From: Spirochaetaceae bacterium bin103
GTDB lineage: Bacteria; Spirochaetota; Spirochaetia; SZUA-6; Bin103
NCBI GenBank assembly: GCA_002238925.1
Contig: MPNH01000007.1
Location: 1-64,000 of the forward strand
Direction: 5' to 3'
DNA length: 64,000 nt
In this document: one piece after another, positions 50,986 to 58,790 of the stretch
Numbering within the stretch: the first letter of the stretch is position 1
How the letters are laid out: each line of letters opens with the position of its first letter
Program-made: the position numbers and the translations under genes
Notes under the pieces: generated by a model
What the model was told of the DNA's origin: nothing
The model's input: only the letters and a program-made list of their open reading frames with translations
Database searches by the model: none

Positions 50986-52464
50986 CTACGTCGGCGCCGC
51001 CTGCGAAACGGATGCCTCCATCCCGAACCGTTCGGTCGCCTGCAAGGTTTCCCGAACGTCGTCCCAGGTGGTGTTGTGGTTGATGATACAGAGCCTGAGC
51101 GCGAACGTCCCGTGCAACAGCGTCGACGACAGAAACGCGCGGTCTTCCCAGAACACGCGGGCCAGCACCTTGCGGTTGACCTGTTCCAGCGCCGGCTCGT
51201 CGTGGCCGCGGTCCGCCGGGTTGACGCGGAAGCACACGATCCCGAGCGACACCGGCGTCAGGAACTCCAGCACCGCGCTCTCCCGCACGTACTCCTCGGC
51301 GCGCGCAGCCAGCTCCATCCCCTTGTCCACCGCGCGCCGGAACGCCGCCATGCCGAAAGTCTGAATCGACATCCACACCTTCAAACCGCGAAACGAGCGG
51401 CTCAGTTGCAGGCCCCGGTCGGACATGTTGGGGTGGTTCGCCCCCCACACCGTGTCCTGCAGGATGTCGTGGTGCACTTCGAACGCGTGTTCGAGGGTGC
51501 GTGCGTCCTTGACCAGCAACGCACCCGCCTCGTACGGCTGGAACAGCCACTTGTGCGGGTCCAGCCCGATCGAATCGGCGCGCTCAATCCCGCTCAGGAA
51601 CTGCTTGCCGCGTTCGGTAACCACTGCGAAGCCGCCGTAGGCAGCGTCGACGTGCATCCAGATGCCCTCGGCCGCGCAGTAGTCCGCAATCGCCGGCAGC
51701 GGATCGACCGCGCCCGTGCTGCTCGTCCCGGCGTTCGCGCAGACCGCGATCGGGGTGCAGCCCGCGGCGCGGTCGTCGGCCACGGCGCGCGCCAGGAGGT
51801 CCATGTCCAGCCGGAACTGCGCGTCGCTCGGCAGCAGCCTGATGCGTTCCGGGCGCACGCCGACGATGCGCGCCGCGCGGACGTGGGCGCTGTGGCTCTG
51901 GTCGCTCATGTACACGGTGGCGCGTTCCGGGTGGCCGGCCGCCTCGCGCGCCGCCACGAAGGCGTCGACGCTGGCCGCCGAGCCGCCGCTGGTCAGCAGA
52001 CCGCCGGCGCCGTCGGGATAGCCGAGCCAGCGGCGAAACCAGTCGATTACCACCAACTCGACCTGGCTGGCCCCGCTCGCGACCAGCCAGGTGCAGGCGT
52101 TGACGTTGTAGCCCGCGGCCAGGAAATCGGCCAGTATGCCGGGCCAGGTTGGGGCGGACGGGATGAACCCGAAGCAGCGCGGGTGGTCCAACCGGATTGC
52201 GAGCGGCAGGATTTCGCGGGCGGCCTGCTCCATTACCTCCACCGGCGGCCGGCCCGCCTCCGGGGGCGCGGCCATCAACTGGTGGTCGAGCACCTGCTTG
52301 AACTCGCCGTCCCAGGCGTTTTCGCCCGGCAGCTCCCCGATGCGCTCTACCAGCAGTTCCGCTGCCCGGCGCGCCAGATCGAGCATCTGCTCCGGCGCCA
52401 TCGCCAAGTCATCGCGCACCTGGTTGTGCGGCGGCTTTCCCGTGCTTGTTGCGGTCCTATCCAT
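50986..52464 (-). CDS. PLP-dependent amino acid decarboxylase (aromatic-L-amino-acid/glutamate decarboxylase family)
   Basis: The 492-residue protein is a group II PLP decarboxylase. It has HPRCFGFIPSAPTWPGILAD, LLTSGGSAASVDAF, MSDQSHSAHVRAARI with the PLP-stacking His, ANAGTSSTGAVDPL, WMHVDAAYGGFAV with the Asp that pairs to PLP nitrogen, and the lysine site LDPHKWLFQPYEAG near residue 305. It converts an amino acid to an amine. It is the first gene of a minus-strand run with the REC-PP2C, binding-lipoprotein and kinase genes (29-base gap), which suggests the sensor may respond to its substrate or product. Confidence 0.87.
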   Translation of the reverse strand: MDRTATSTGKPPHNQVRDDLAMAPEQMLDLARRAAELLVERIGELPGENAWDGEFKQVLDHQLMAAPPEAGRPPVEVMEQAAREILPLAIRLDHPRCFGFIPSAPTWPGILADFLAAGYNVNACTWLVASGASQVELVVIDWFRRWLGYPDGAGGLLTSGGSAASVDAFVAAREAAGHPERATVYMSDQSHSAHVRAARIVGVRPERIRLLPSDAQFRLDMDLLARAVADDRAAGCTPIAVCANAGTSSTGAVDPLPAIADYCAAEGIWMHVDAAYGGFAVVTERGKQFLSGIERADSIGLDPHKWLFQPYEAGALLVKDARTLEHAFEVHHDILQDTVWGANHPNMSDRGLQLSRSFRGLKVWMSIQTFGMAAFRRAVDKGMELAARAEEYVRESAVLEFLTPVSLGIVCFRVNPADRGHDEPALEQVNRKVLARVFWEDRAFLSSTLLHGTFALRLCIINHNTTWDDVRETLQATERFGMEASVSQAAPT

Positions 52465-52560
52465 CTACGGCAGGCTACCCCGGCATCGCGGTCAGGAGCA
52501 AACCGCCGCAACCAGTCGGCGGTACTGCGACGGCTCTCGGAGTGAGCGCCGTGGGCGCCG

Positions 52561-53064
52561 CTACGATTTGCTCCAGGTACACTCGCCGGTCGTCACCAAC
52601 CGATCGCCGGCCAGGTACTGGGTCGTGTAGGGGCAGGTTCCGGTGATGCCGGCGTACTTTCCGGTGCCACCGCGCAACTCCCAGCGGCCTTCGCCGCCAC
52701 CGCCGGTGCCGATCGTACCCTGGTCCCGAATTGCCGTCGTGTACAGAAGGTCGCCTTCGAGATCGGTGTTCACGCACGGCGCCTCCAGCGTGATGCCGGC
52801 GTCCGAGCTGTGCGAGAACACCAGGCACTCGGAGGTACTGTGCATGCCATCGGCAAACGGACCGCCGCTGCTGTCGAGAACCGTCTGCGTGCCCTTCAAC
52901 ACGCCGCCAGTATAGGACTCATCGGAATGTTCCACGGTGATGTACGAGTGCTGGTAACTTCTGAGCATGAAAAAGGTTCCGCTCTCGTCCGCCAGCGCCG
53001 TGCCGGCTCCCGCCACGAGCAGCGCCACGGCTGCCGCAATACCGATAGTCATTCGTTCGAACAT
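52561..53064 (-). CDS. Secreted small beta-rich protein of unknown function
   Basis: The 167-residue protein has a signal peptide (MTIGIAAAVALLVAGAGTALA) and a mature domain with GTFFMLRSYQHSYITVEHSD, four Cys, and GRWELRGGTGKYAGITGTC, reminiscent of allene-oxide-cyclase-like or lipocalin-like barrels. ATG 53064 is supported by AAGGGAG seven bases upstream; a more upstream Met is in frame but lacks support. Cys pairs may form disulfides in the periplasm. The function is unknown. Confidence 0.65.
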   Translation of the reverse strand: MFERMTIGIAAAVALLVAGAGTALADESGTFFMLRSYQHSYITVEHSDESYTGGVLKGTQTVLDSSGGPFADGMHSTSECLVFSHSSDAGITLEAPCVNTDLEGDLLYTTAIRDQGTIGTGGGGEGRWELRGGTGKYAGITGTCPYTTQYLAGDRLVTTGECTWSKS

Positions 53065-53240
53065 CGCAATACTCCCTTCGATCAAATCAGGCCGTTGCCT
53101 GCGTGCATTGGAATCGCCGCGAAGATAACTAGCACCATGACCGCTTTCAACCGCAAGGTTGCCAGCGCGGCCAGCGCGTCACACCCTCGACACCGGCGCG
53201 TTGCTCCTGCACCATTCAGCATACCGTGACGAGGAGGGCA

Positions 53241-53707
53241 ATGGTGAGTCAAGATCACGTGAAGCCGAGCAGTAGCAAGGCGCAGCGAGAGGAACGGCTG
53301 CCCGCTTTTCTGGACCGGGTGATCGCCGACTACCCGGAGGTGTGGCGGGCGTATCGGATGCTTGGCGATGCGGCCGCGAATGCCGGCCCGCTCGACGCGC
53401 GATCGCAGCGGCTGGTCAAGCTTGCCCTGGCGGTTGGCGCCCGCTCGCAGGGCGCCGTCCACTCGCACGCACGCCGCGCCCTGCGCGAGGGCATCCCGGC
53501 GGCAGCAGTACTGCAGGTGCCGTTGCTCGCGGTGTCTTCCATCGGCTGGGCGGCGGCCCTGGCCGCGCGGGGCCCGGGGCGCGCCGCCACCCACGCCCCG
53601 GCCTCGGCGTCGGGCGGCCGCGGCCGGCGGTGTCTTCCATCGGCTGGTCGGCGGCCATGGCCGCGCTGGCCTGGGTGCGCGACGTCACCGACGCCGCGGC
53701 TTCGTGA
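53241..53707 (+). pseudogene. Carboxymuconolactone decarboxylase (AhpD-like) family gene, frame-broken by a repeat unit
   Basis: The N-terminal frame reads FLDRVIADYPEVWRAYRML, then SQRLVKLALAVGARSQGAVHSHARRALREG, the CMD-family helix pair with a His but without the usual Cys-x-x-Cys. It then runs into a 98-nt unit that shifts the frame. The normal end (VSSIGWSAAMAALAWVRDVTDAAAS) is in another frame and stops at 53707. Deleting 98 nt gives a 122-residue protein. GGAGG four to five bases before ATG 53241 supports the start. Without the Cys pair the protein may not be a peroxidase. The hydroxyacid dehydrogenase gene follows. Confidence 0.7.
53529..53666 (+). repeat. Repeat-core-repeat unit 5 (98-nt spacing) in the CMD-family gene
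   Basis: A 40-nt sequence starting GCGGTGTCTTCCATCGG at 53529-53568 recurs at 53627-53666 with two mismatches. The 58-nt core is nearly all G/C and includes GGGGCCCGGGGCGCG. Deleting 98 nt restores the frame. Confidence 0.85.
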
Positions 53708-53769
53708 ACGGCGTGCAGCCGCCGCCGGGACGCCGCCCGCGCAGCGTGGACCGGTAACGAGGCAAGGGC

Positions 53770-54852
53770 ATGGCACACACCACCGTTGCCGTGATCGGCG
53801 ACCGGTTTGTCCGCACCACCCTGCTGCGGGACGCCATTGAGGACGCCATTGAAGAGGCCGCCGGCGGCCTTGCGGATAAGCTGCGCTTCGTTACCGACGA
53901 GCACGACTGGCCCGATGTGCCGATGGCCCACGACGGGGAGATCCGCGAGTACACCGGCGACGCGGATCGGGTGACCGCCGTGCTGCGGGAGGCGCAGGTG
54001 GCGGCGGTGCACATGGCAGCCCTCGGCGCGAAGGTGCTGGCGGCGGCGCCCGAGCTGCGGCTGGTGGCGTGCGCGCGCAGCGGCGCCGTAAACGTGAACC
54101 TGGAGGAAGCGAAGCGGCGCGGGGTGGTGGTGTGCAACGCACCGGGGCGCAACGCGCGGGCGGTAGCGGAGTTCACGGTGGCGCTGATCATCGACGTGAC
54201 CAAGGGCCTCGCCCGCGGCCACCGCGACCTGACCGCGGCGGGGCGCTGGCGCACCGACCTGTACCGCCACGACACGGTGGGCGAGGACTTGGCGGCGCTG
54301 ACCGTCGGCCTGCTGGGAATGGGCCACATCGGCCGCCTGCTGGCGCCGCTGCTAACGGCGTTCGGCGCCCGGGTGCTGGGTTGCGACCCCTACGTTCCGG
54401 CGCAGGTGCTGGCCGCCGCCGGGGTGGAGCCGTGCGCGTTCGCGGAGCTGCTGGCGCGGTCCGACGTGGTAAGGCTGCACGCCCGCCACCGCCCCGGAAA
54501 CGCTCCCCTCCCCCCCGCCCACCGCCCGGGACCCGCTCCGCTCCTCGGCGCGCGGGAGCTGGCGCAGATGCGCCGCGGCGCCTACCTGATCCAGACCGCG
54601 CGCAGCCCGCTGCTCGACTACGACGCCCTGGCGCGGGAGCTGGCGCAAGGGCATCTGGCAGGCGCCGCCATCGACGTGTTCCCGGACGAGCCTCTGCCCG
54701 CCGGCCACCCCCTGCGGGCGCTGCCCAACGTCACCCTCACCCCGCACATCGCCGGCGCCTCGCGCGGCAGCGCCCGCGCCGGCGCCCGCATGGCCGCCGC
54801 CGCGGTGGCCGCATGGCTGCGCGGCGAGCCGCCTCCCCACCGCATGGTCTAG
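53770..54852 (+). CDS. D-isomer-specific 2-hydroxyacid dehydrogenase with an 11-residue internal duplication
   Basis: The 360-residue protein has the NAD motif GLLGMGHIGRLLAP near residue 179, ARSGAVNVNLEEAKRRGV before it, IQTARSPLLDYDALARELA with Arg, and the catalytic His in LTPHIAGAS. These enzymes reduce 2-oxoacids or oxidise D-2-hydroxyacids, or act on phosphoglycerate. Between VRLHARHRPG and LLGARELA the sequence APLP-PAHRPGP is duplicated through a 33-nt repeat unit; without it the loop has normal length. The insertion is in frame near the active-site cleft. GAGG and AAGGG precede ATG 53770. Confidence 0.85.
   Translation: MAHTTVAVIGDRFVRTTLLRDAIEDAIEEAAGGLADKLRFVTDEHDWPDVPMAHDGEIREYTGDADRVTAVLREAQVAAVHMAALGAKVLAAAPELRLVACARSGAVNVNLEEAKRRGVVVCNAPGRNARAVAEFTVALIIDVTKGLARGHRDLTAAGRWRTDLYRHDTVGEDLAALTVGLLGMGHIGRLLAPLLTAFGARVLGCDPYVPAQVLAAAGVEPCAFAELLARSDVVRLHARHRPGNAPLPPAHRPGPAPLLGARELAQMRRGAYLIQTARSPLLDYDALARELAQGHLAGAAIDVFPDEPLPAGHPLRALPNVTLTPHIAGASRGSARAGARMAAAAVAAWLRGEPPPHRMV
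54486..54544 (+). repeat. Repeat-core-repeat unit 6 (33-nt spacing) in the hydroxyacid dehydrogenase gene
   Basis: CCACCGCCC followed by a 17-nt relative at 54486-54511 recurs at 54519-54544 with four mismatches in 26. The core is a short C run. The spacing of 33 keeps the frame and adds 11 residues. Confidence 0.65.
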
Positions 54853-54875
54853 CCTCTCATGCGGGTGCCGCGCGG

Positions 54876-56003
54876 TCAGCCGGTTGCCGGCAGCTCGATC
54901 AGGTCGCGCGTGGTGGTAGTGAGGACGCGCCCGGCATGCTCCTCAATCACTACCGTGTCCTCGATCCGCACGCCGCCGAAGCCGGGGATGTAGATGCCCG
55001 GCTCCACCGTCACCACGTGTCCGGGAGCGAGGATGTCATCGCTGCCGGGCCGCAGCGCCGGTGCCTCGTGGATCGCCAGCCCGACGCCGTGGCCGAGGCT
55101 GTGGGTGGGATACTCGCCGTAGCCGGCGGCCGTGATCCCCTCCTTGGCGGCGGCGTCGACTTCGCTGCAGCGCGCGCCGGCGTGCAGCGCGGCGACGCCG
55201 TCCGACTGCACCTGCCGCACCGCCTCGTAGAGGTGTTTCTGGCGCGGCGACGCCGGCCCCACCACCACGGTGCGGGTCATGTCGGCGCGGTAGCCGTCCA
55301 CCGCGGCGCCGAAATCGAACGTGATCATGTCGCCGGGAACGATCTCGCGCGCCGATGGCCGCGCATGCGGCAACGCGGAGTTGGGTCCGGACGCGGCGAT
55401 CGTTTCGAATGCGGCGCCGTCGGCGCCGTGCCGGTAGAACAGCTCCTCGAGGCGGCGCGCCAGTTCGCGCTCGCTGATCCCCGGACGAATCAGGGGCAGC
55501 AGTTGCGCAAACGCGGCGTCGCTGATCACGCAGGCACGCACAATGGCCGCAACTTCCGCCGCGTCCTTGCGCTCGCGCAACGCGGTAACCGTTCCGCCGG
55601 CCGGGTGCAGGGCAACTCCCGGCAGCCCGGCGCGCAATTGATCGCACAACTCCACGGTAACGCCGGCCGGCTCGAATGCCAGCCGGCGCAGCCCGGCGTC
55701 CTGCAATGCTGCCGCCAGCTCCTTGGTCGCCGGACGGCCATGCCGTTCGATTTGCCAACCCGGGCACTGCCGGGCCGCCTGTTCCACGTAGCGCACGTCG
55801 GTCAGAAACAGCGCCCGATCGGCGCTGACCACCGCGAACCCGGAGCTGCCCGTGAACCCGGTCACGTAGCGCAGGTCGAAGTCTTCCAGGTTCTCCTGCC
55901 GCACCAACAGCAGGCCGTCGAACTCTTCGTGCGCGCTCAACCACTCGCGCACCGCGGCCAGACGGCTGCCCGCCGCGGAGGCCGATGCCGGGGATATCTC
56001 CAT
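54876..56003 (-). CDS. M24-family metallopeptidase (Xaa-Pro aminopeptidase-like)
   Basis: The 375-residue protein has a creatinase-like N-terminal domain (GLLLVRQENLEDFDLRYVTG) and the pita-bread catalytic domain. The metal ligands are visible as FDFGAAVDGYRADMTRT (two Asp), HSLGHGVGLAIHE (His), VTVEPGIY (Glu) and VRIEDTVVI (Glu). Such enzymes remove N-terminal residues before proline in peptides. ATG 56003 is preferred: CAGAAT lies exactly six bases upstream (56010-56015), fitting leaderless transcription, and no ribosome-binding sequence is seen. It may degrade imported peptides. Confidence 0.87.
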   Translation of the reverse strand: MEISPASASAAGSRLAAVREWLSAHEEFDGLLLVRQENLEDFDLRYVTGFTGSSGFAVVSADRALFLTDVRYVEQAARQCPGWQIERHGRPATKELAAALQDAGLRRLAFEPAGVTVELCDQLRAGLPGVALHPAGGTVTALRERKDAAEVAAIVRACVISDAAFAQLLPLIRPGISERELARRLEELFYRHGADGAAFETIAASGPNSALPHARPSAREIVPGDMITFDFGAAVDGYRADMTRTVVVGPASPRQKHLYEAVRQVQSDGVAALHAGARCSEVDAAAKEGITAAGYGEYPTHSLGHGVGLAIHEAPALRPGSDDILAPGHVVTVEPGIYIPGFGGVRIEDTVVIEEHAGRVLTTTTRDLIELPATG

Positions 56004-56009
56004 GGCGCC

Positions 56010-56077
56010 ATTCTGCCACAAGCGGTCCAGTTTGCTCACGGGCGCGCGCAGCGCCGCGGCGGAAATGGCGGTATGAT
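56010..56077. promoter_or_regulatory. Divergent promoter region with two leaderless-type -10 elements
   Basis: CAGAAT (minus, 56010-56015) and TATGAT (plus, 56072-56077) each end exactly six bases before their start codons at 56003 and 56084. Clear -35 elements are not apparent. Confidence 0.5.
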
Positions 56078-56083
56078 GTATCG

Positions 56084-57478
56084 ATGCGAACCACCACCGG
56101 GCGCCCGTTGCCGGCGCTGTTCCTGACCGTCCTGCTGGCCGCCGGCGCGTTCCCGCTCGCGGCACAGTCATCGCCCGGCGCTGCCACCGGCGCGCTGGTC
56201 GGTGCCTTCGGGCAGGCCTTCGGCCCGCCGCCCGATTATCCGGACGGCGAACTGGACCCGGCGACGCGCGCCGACATCCAATCGATCATCACCAGCATCT
56301 CGGAACGCCAGCTCGACACCGCAGCGCTCGGGCGCCTCAAGGACAGCGGCGATGCGCGCATCCTGTGGTTCGTGGCCGACCTGATGCGCTTCATCGGCCA
56401 GCGCGAGATGGAGACCCTGAACGTCATTTTCGAGGAACTGACCGGGGTAAGCCCGCGGCGCGGCGACTACAACGCCATTCCCGACCACCTGATGGCCTGG
56501 GATCTGCCCGCGTTCCCCGGCTACCGGCGGCTCAAGGGCGACCTGATGACGCTGATCGACTCGCGCTGGGAGCCATTCTTTGCCGACGAGAATTCGGCGG
56601 TCGACTGGCGGCTGGTGGCGTGGGGCGGCGTGCTGATGGACGACCGCGGCGACGCCGGCCCCGGACAGCACTGCTTCCGCTGCATCCCGGCGCTCGACAA
56701 TCCGCCGGTAACCGATGCCGCCGGCGGGAGCTGGTACCCCGACGACGCGCTGGTGTTCGGCCTGGTGGTGAACGGCGCGGCGCGCGCCTATCCCAAGAAC
56801 ATCATGGAAGTGCACGAGATGGTGAACGACGCCCTCGGCGGGCGCACCTTCGGCATGCCCTACTGCACCTTGTGCGGCTCGGCGCAGGCGTACTACACCG
56901 ACGACATCAAGGGGTTCTACCCGGTGCTGCGCACCTCCGGGCTGCTGTCGCGCTCCAACAAGTTCATGTACGACCTGGTAACCACCTCCGCCGTCGACAC
57001 CTTCACCGGGCGCGCCCTGTCGGGGCCGCTGCACGAGGCCGGCGTTACCCTGAACCAGCTCACCGTGGTCACCTCCACCTGGGGCGCCTGGAAGGAGGCG
57101 CACCCCGGCACCACCATCGTCGCCGAGGATGGCGGCGTGCCCGGCAAGCGCTATCCGATGGACCCGCTGCGCGGGCGCGACGACAACGGTCCGATCTTCC
57201 CGGTCGGCGACGTGGATACACGGCTGCCGGTGCAGGAGCGCGTGCTCGGCGTACTCGGCGCCGGCGGCACCGCGGTGGCGTTTCCGGTGGCCAACGCCGT
57301 GCTGGCCCTGCAGGCCGGCGCCAACGTGGAGTTGGCCGGCGTGCGGGTGGCCATGGACGGCAGCGGCATCCGCGCCTTCATCGACGGCCAGGAGGCGCCG
57401 AGCCACGAGGCGTTCTGGTTCGCCTGGAGCCAGTTCCGCCCCGCAACGCTGCTCTGGCAGAGGGAGGCGGCCGGATAG
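56084..57478 (+). CDS. DUF3179-family exported protein
   Basis: The 464-residue protein has a signal peptide (LFLTVLLAAGAFPLAAQ) and the DUF3179 pattern: CIPALDNPPVTDA, VFGLVVNGAARAYPKNIMEVHEMVND, TFGMPYCTLCGSAQAYY with paired Cys, LSRSNKFMYD and FTGRALSGPL. The Cys and His residues could bind metal or heme, but the biochemical role of the family is not known to me. ATG 56084 is chosen because TATGAT lies six bases upstream and the signal peptide begins there. It is divergent from the M24 peptidase gene. Confidence 0.8.
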   Translation: MRTTTGRPLPALFLTVLLAAGAFPLAAQSSPGAATGALVGAFGQAFGPPPDYPDGELDPATRADIQSIITSISERQLDTAALGRLKDSGDARILWFVADLMRFIGQREMETLNVIFEELTGVSPRRGDYNAIPDHLMAWDLPAFPGYRRLKGDLMTLIDSRWEPFFADENSAVDWRLVAWGGVLMDDRGDAGPGQHCFRCIPALDNPPVTDAAGGSWYPDDALVFGLVVNGAARAYPKNIMEVHEMVNDALGGRTFGMPYCTLCGSAQAYYTDDIKGFYPVLRTSGLLSRSNKFMYDLVTTSAVDTFTGRALSGPLHEAGVTLNQLTVVTSTWGAWKEAHPGTTIVAEDGGVPGKRYPMDPLRGRDDNGPIFPVGDVDTRLPVQERVLGVLGAGGTAVAFPVANAVLALQAGANVELAGVRVAMDGSGIRAFIDGQEAPSHEAFWFAWSQFRPATLLWQREAAG

Positions 57479-57506
57479 CCGACCCGCCCTGCACGACTCC
57501 GCACGT

Positions 57507-57525
57507 CCGCCGCTTCCCGCGGCGG
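57507..57525 (+). other. Stem-loop between the DUF3179 and MFS genes
   Basis: CCGCCGC pairs with GCGGCGG around a TTCCC loop. There is no U tract, so terminator function is uncertain. It lies just before the MFS promoter hexamer GATAAT. Confidence 0.4.
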
Positions 57526-57548
57526 CGCCCAGCCCCGATAATGCGCCC

Positions 57549-58727
57549 GTGCCCGCGCCGCGCATTCGCCGCCTGTTCCTGACCCTCTATATCCCGGAAC
57601 TGCTGTACACCATCGGCTGGGGGCTGATCCTCCCCGTCCTGCCACGGCTGGCCACCAGCCTCAGCGGCAGCGTGGCCGGCGCCGCCGGCATCGTCGCCCT
57701 GGTGGCGGTCGGCACCCTGATCGTGGACATCCCGGCCGGGATACTGGCCGCCCGCTGGCCGCAGCGTACGCTGGCGCTGACCGTACTCGGCACCCTGGCG
57801 GTCGCCGGGTTGCTGGCCGCCTTTGGCGGCACGGTGGTGCTGCTCGGCACCGCCGCGCTGCTGCTCGGCGCCGGACGCGGCACCTGGATGGTGACGCGCA
57901 TGGCGGTGGCGCGCGAAACGGTGCCCGCCGATCAGCGCGGGCGGGCGCTGGCCACGCTCGGCGGCGTGAACCGGATCGGTTCGTTCGCGGTCGGCCCAGC
58001 CGTGGGCGGTGCGATAGCCGGCCTGCTCGGCCTGTGGGCGCCGTTCGTGGCGCTCTCCTGCCTCATGATCCTGGCCGGCGCCGCGGTGCTGCGCTGGACG
58101 CCGCGGCGGCCGCCGCCGGCGCCGGCGCGCAGCGGCGGCTGGTATCATCCGGTGGCGATCTTCCGCGACCACTGGCGGGTGTTGCTGCGCGCCGGTCCCG
58201 CCATTATCGCCCTCAACCTGATCCGGGCCGGGCGACAGTTGTTCATCCCGCTGTGGGGCGAGTCGATCGGCCTGTCGGTGGCGGAAGTGGGCCTCGCCAT
58301 GAGCGCTTCCGGGATCGCCGACATGCTGCTGTTCTATCCCACCGGGGTGGTGATGGACCGCCTCGGGCGGCGCTGGGCGGCGGCAAGCTCGATAGCGGTC
58401 ATGTCCCTGAGCCTGGCCCTGATGCCCCTGTCCGGCAATTTCCTGAGCCTGCTGCTGATCGGGATACTGGCCGGCGCCGGCAACGGCATGGGCAGCGGAT
58501 TCCTGATGACCATGGGCACCGATCTCGCCCCCAAGCGGGGCGCCGGCGAGTTCATCGGCCTGTGGCGGCTGATCGGCGACGTGGGTACCGCCGCCGGCCC
58601 GGCGGTGATCGGGGCGGTGGCCGGTATCCTTTCGCTGGCGATTGCCGGCCCGGTGGTGGGACTGTTCGGCCTCGGCGGCGCCGCACTGTTCGTGTTCTCC
58701 GTCAAGGAGACCCTGCGGCGCCGGTAG
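57549..58727 (+). CDS. Major facilitator superfamily transporter
   Basis: The 392-residue protein is very hydrophobic, with about twelve membrane segments in two halves. The N-terminal half has GWGLILPVLPRLATSL and, near the loop after helix 4, GAGRGTWMVTRMAVARETVP. The C-terminal half has LGLAMSASGIADMLLFYPTGVVMDRLGRR, a motif-A-like loop here split by helix ends. The substrate is unknown; drug or sugar efflux is possible. GTG 57549 has GATAAT exactly six bases upstream (57537-57542), another leaderless-type start. Confidence 0.83.
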   Translation: MPAPRIRRLFLTLYIPELLYTIGWGLILPVLPRLATSLSGSVAGAAGIVALVAVGTLIVDIPAGILAARWPQRTLALTVLGTLAVAGLLAAFGGTVVLLGTAALLLGAGRGTWMVTRMAVARETVPADQRGRALATLGGVNRIGSFAVGPAVGGAIAGLLGLWAPFVALSCLMILAGAAVLRWTPRRPPPAPARSGGWYHPVAIFRDHWRVLLRAGPAIIALNLIRAGRQLFIPLWGESIGLSVAEVGLAMSASGIADMLLFYPTGVVMDRLGRRWAAASSIAVMSLSLALMPLSGNFLSLLLIGILAGAGNGMGSGFLMTMGTDLAPKRGAGEFIGLWRLIGDVGTAAGPAVIGAVAGILSLAIAGPVVGLFGLGGAALFVFSVKETLRRR

Positions 58728-58738
58728 CGGTCAAAAAA

Positions 58739-58781
58739 ACAGACAGGCGTCTTGACATTAACAGACATACGTCTGTATTGT
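58739..58781 (+). promoter_or_regulatory. lexA promoter with two LexA-operator-like palindromes
   Basis: TTGACA (58752-58757) and TATTGT (58776-58781) form a sigma-70 promoter with an 18-base spacer. ACAGACATACGTCTGT (58761-58776) is an inverted repeat, AGAC-N4-GTCT at its centre, between -35 and -10. A second, degenerate copy ACAGACAGGCGTCTTG (58739-58754) overlaps the -35. Placement fits LexA autorepression and control of the downstream mutasome genes. Confidence 0.75.
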
Positions 58782-58790
58782 CGATTTCCC

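Noticed and set aside
57507-57525. GC stem-loop as a rho-independent terminator
   Set aside because: There is no U tract after the stem; it is listed only as a stem-loop.
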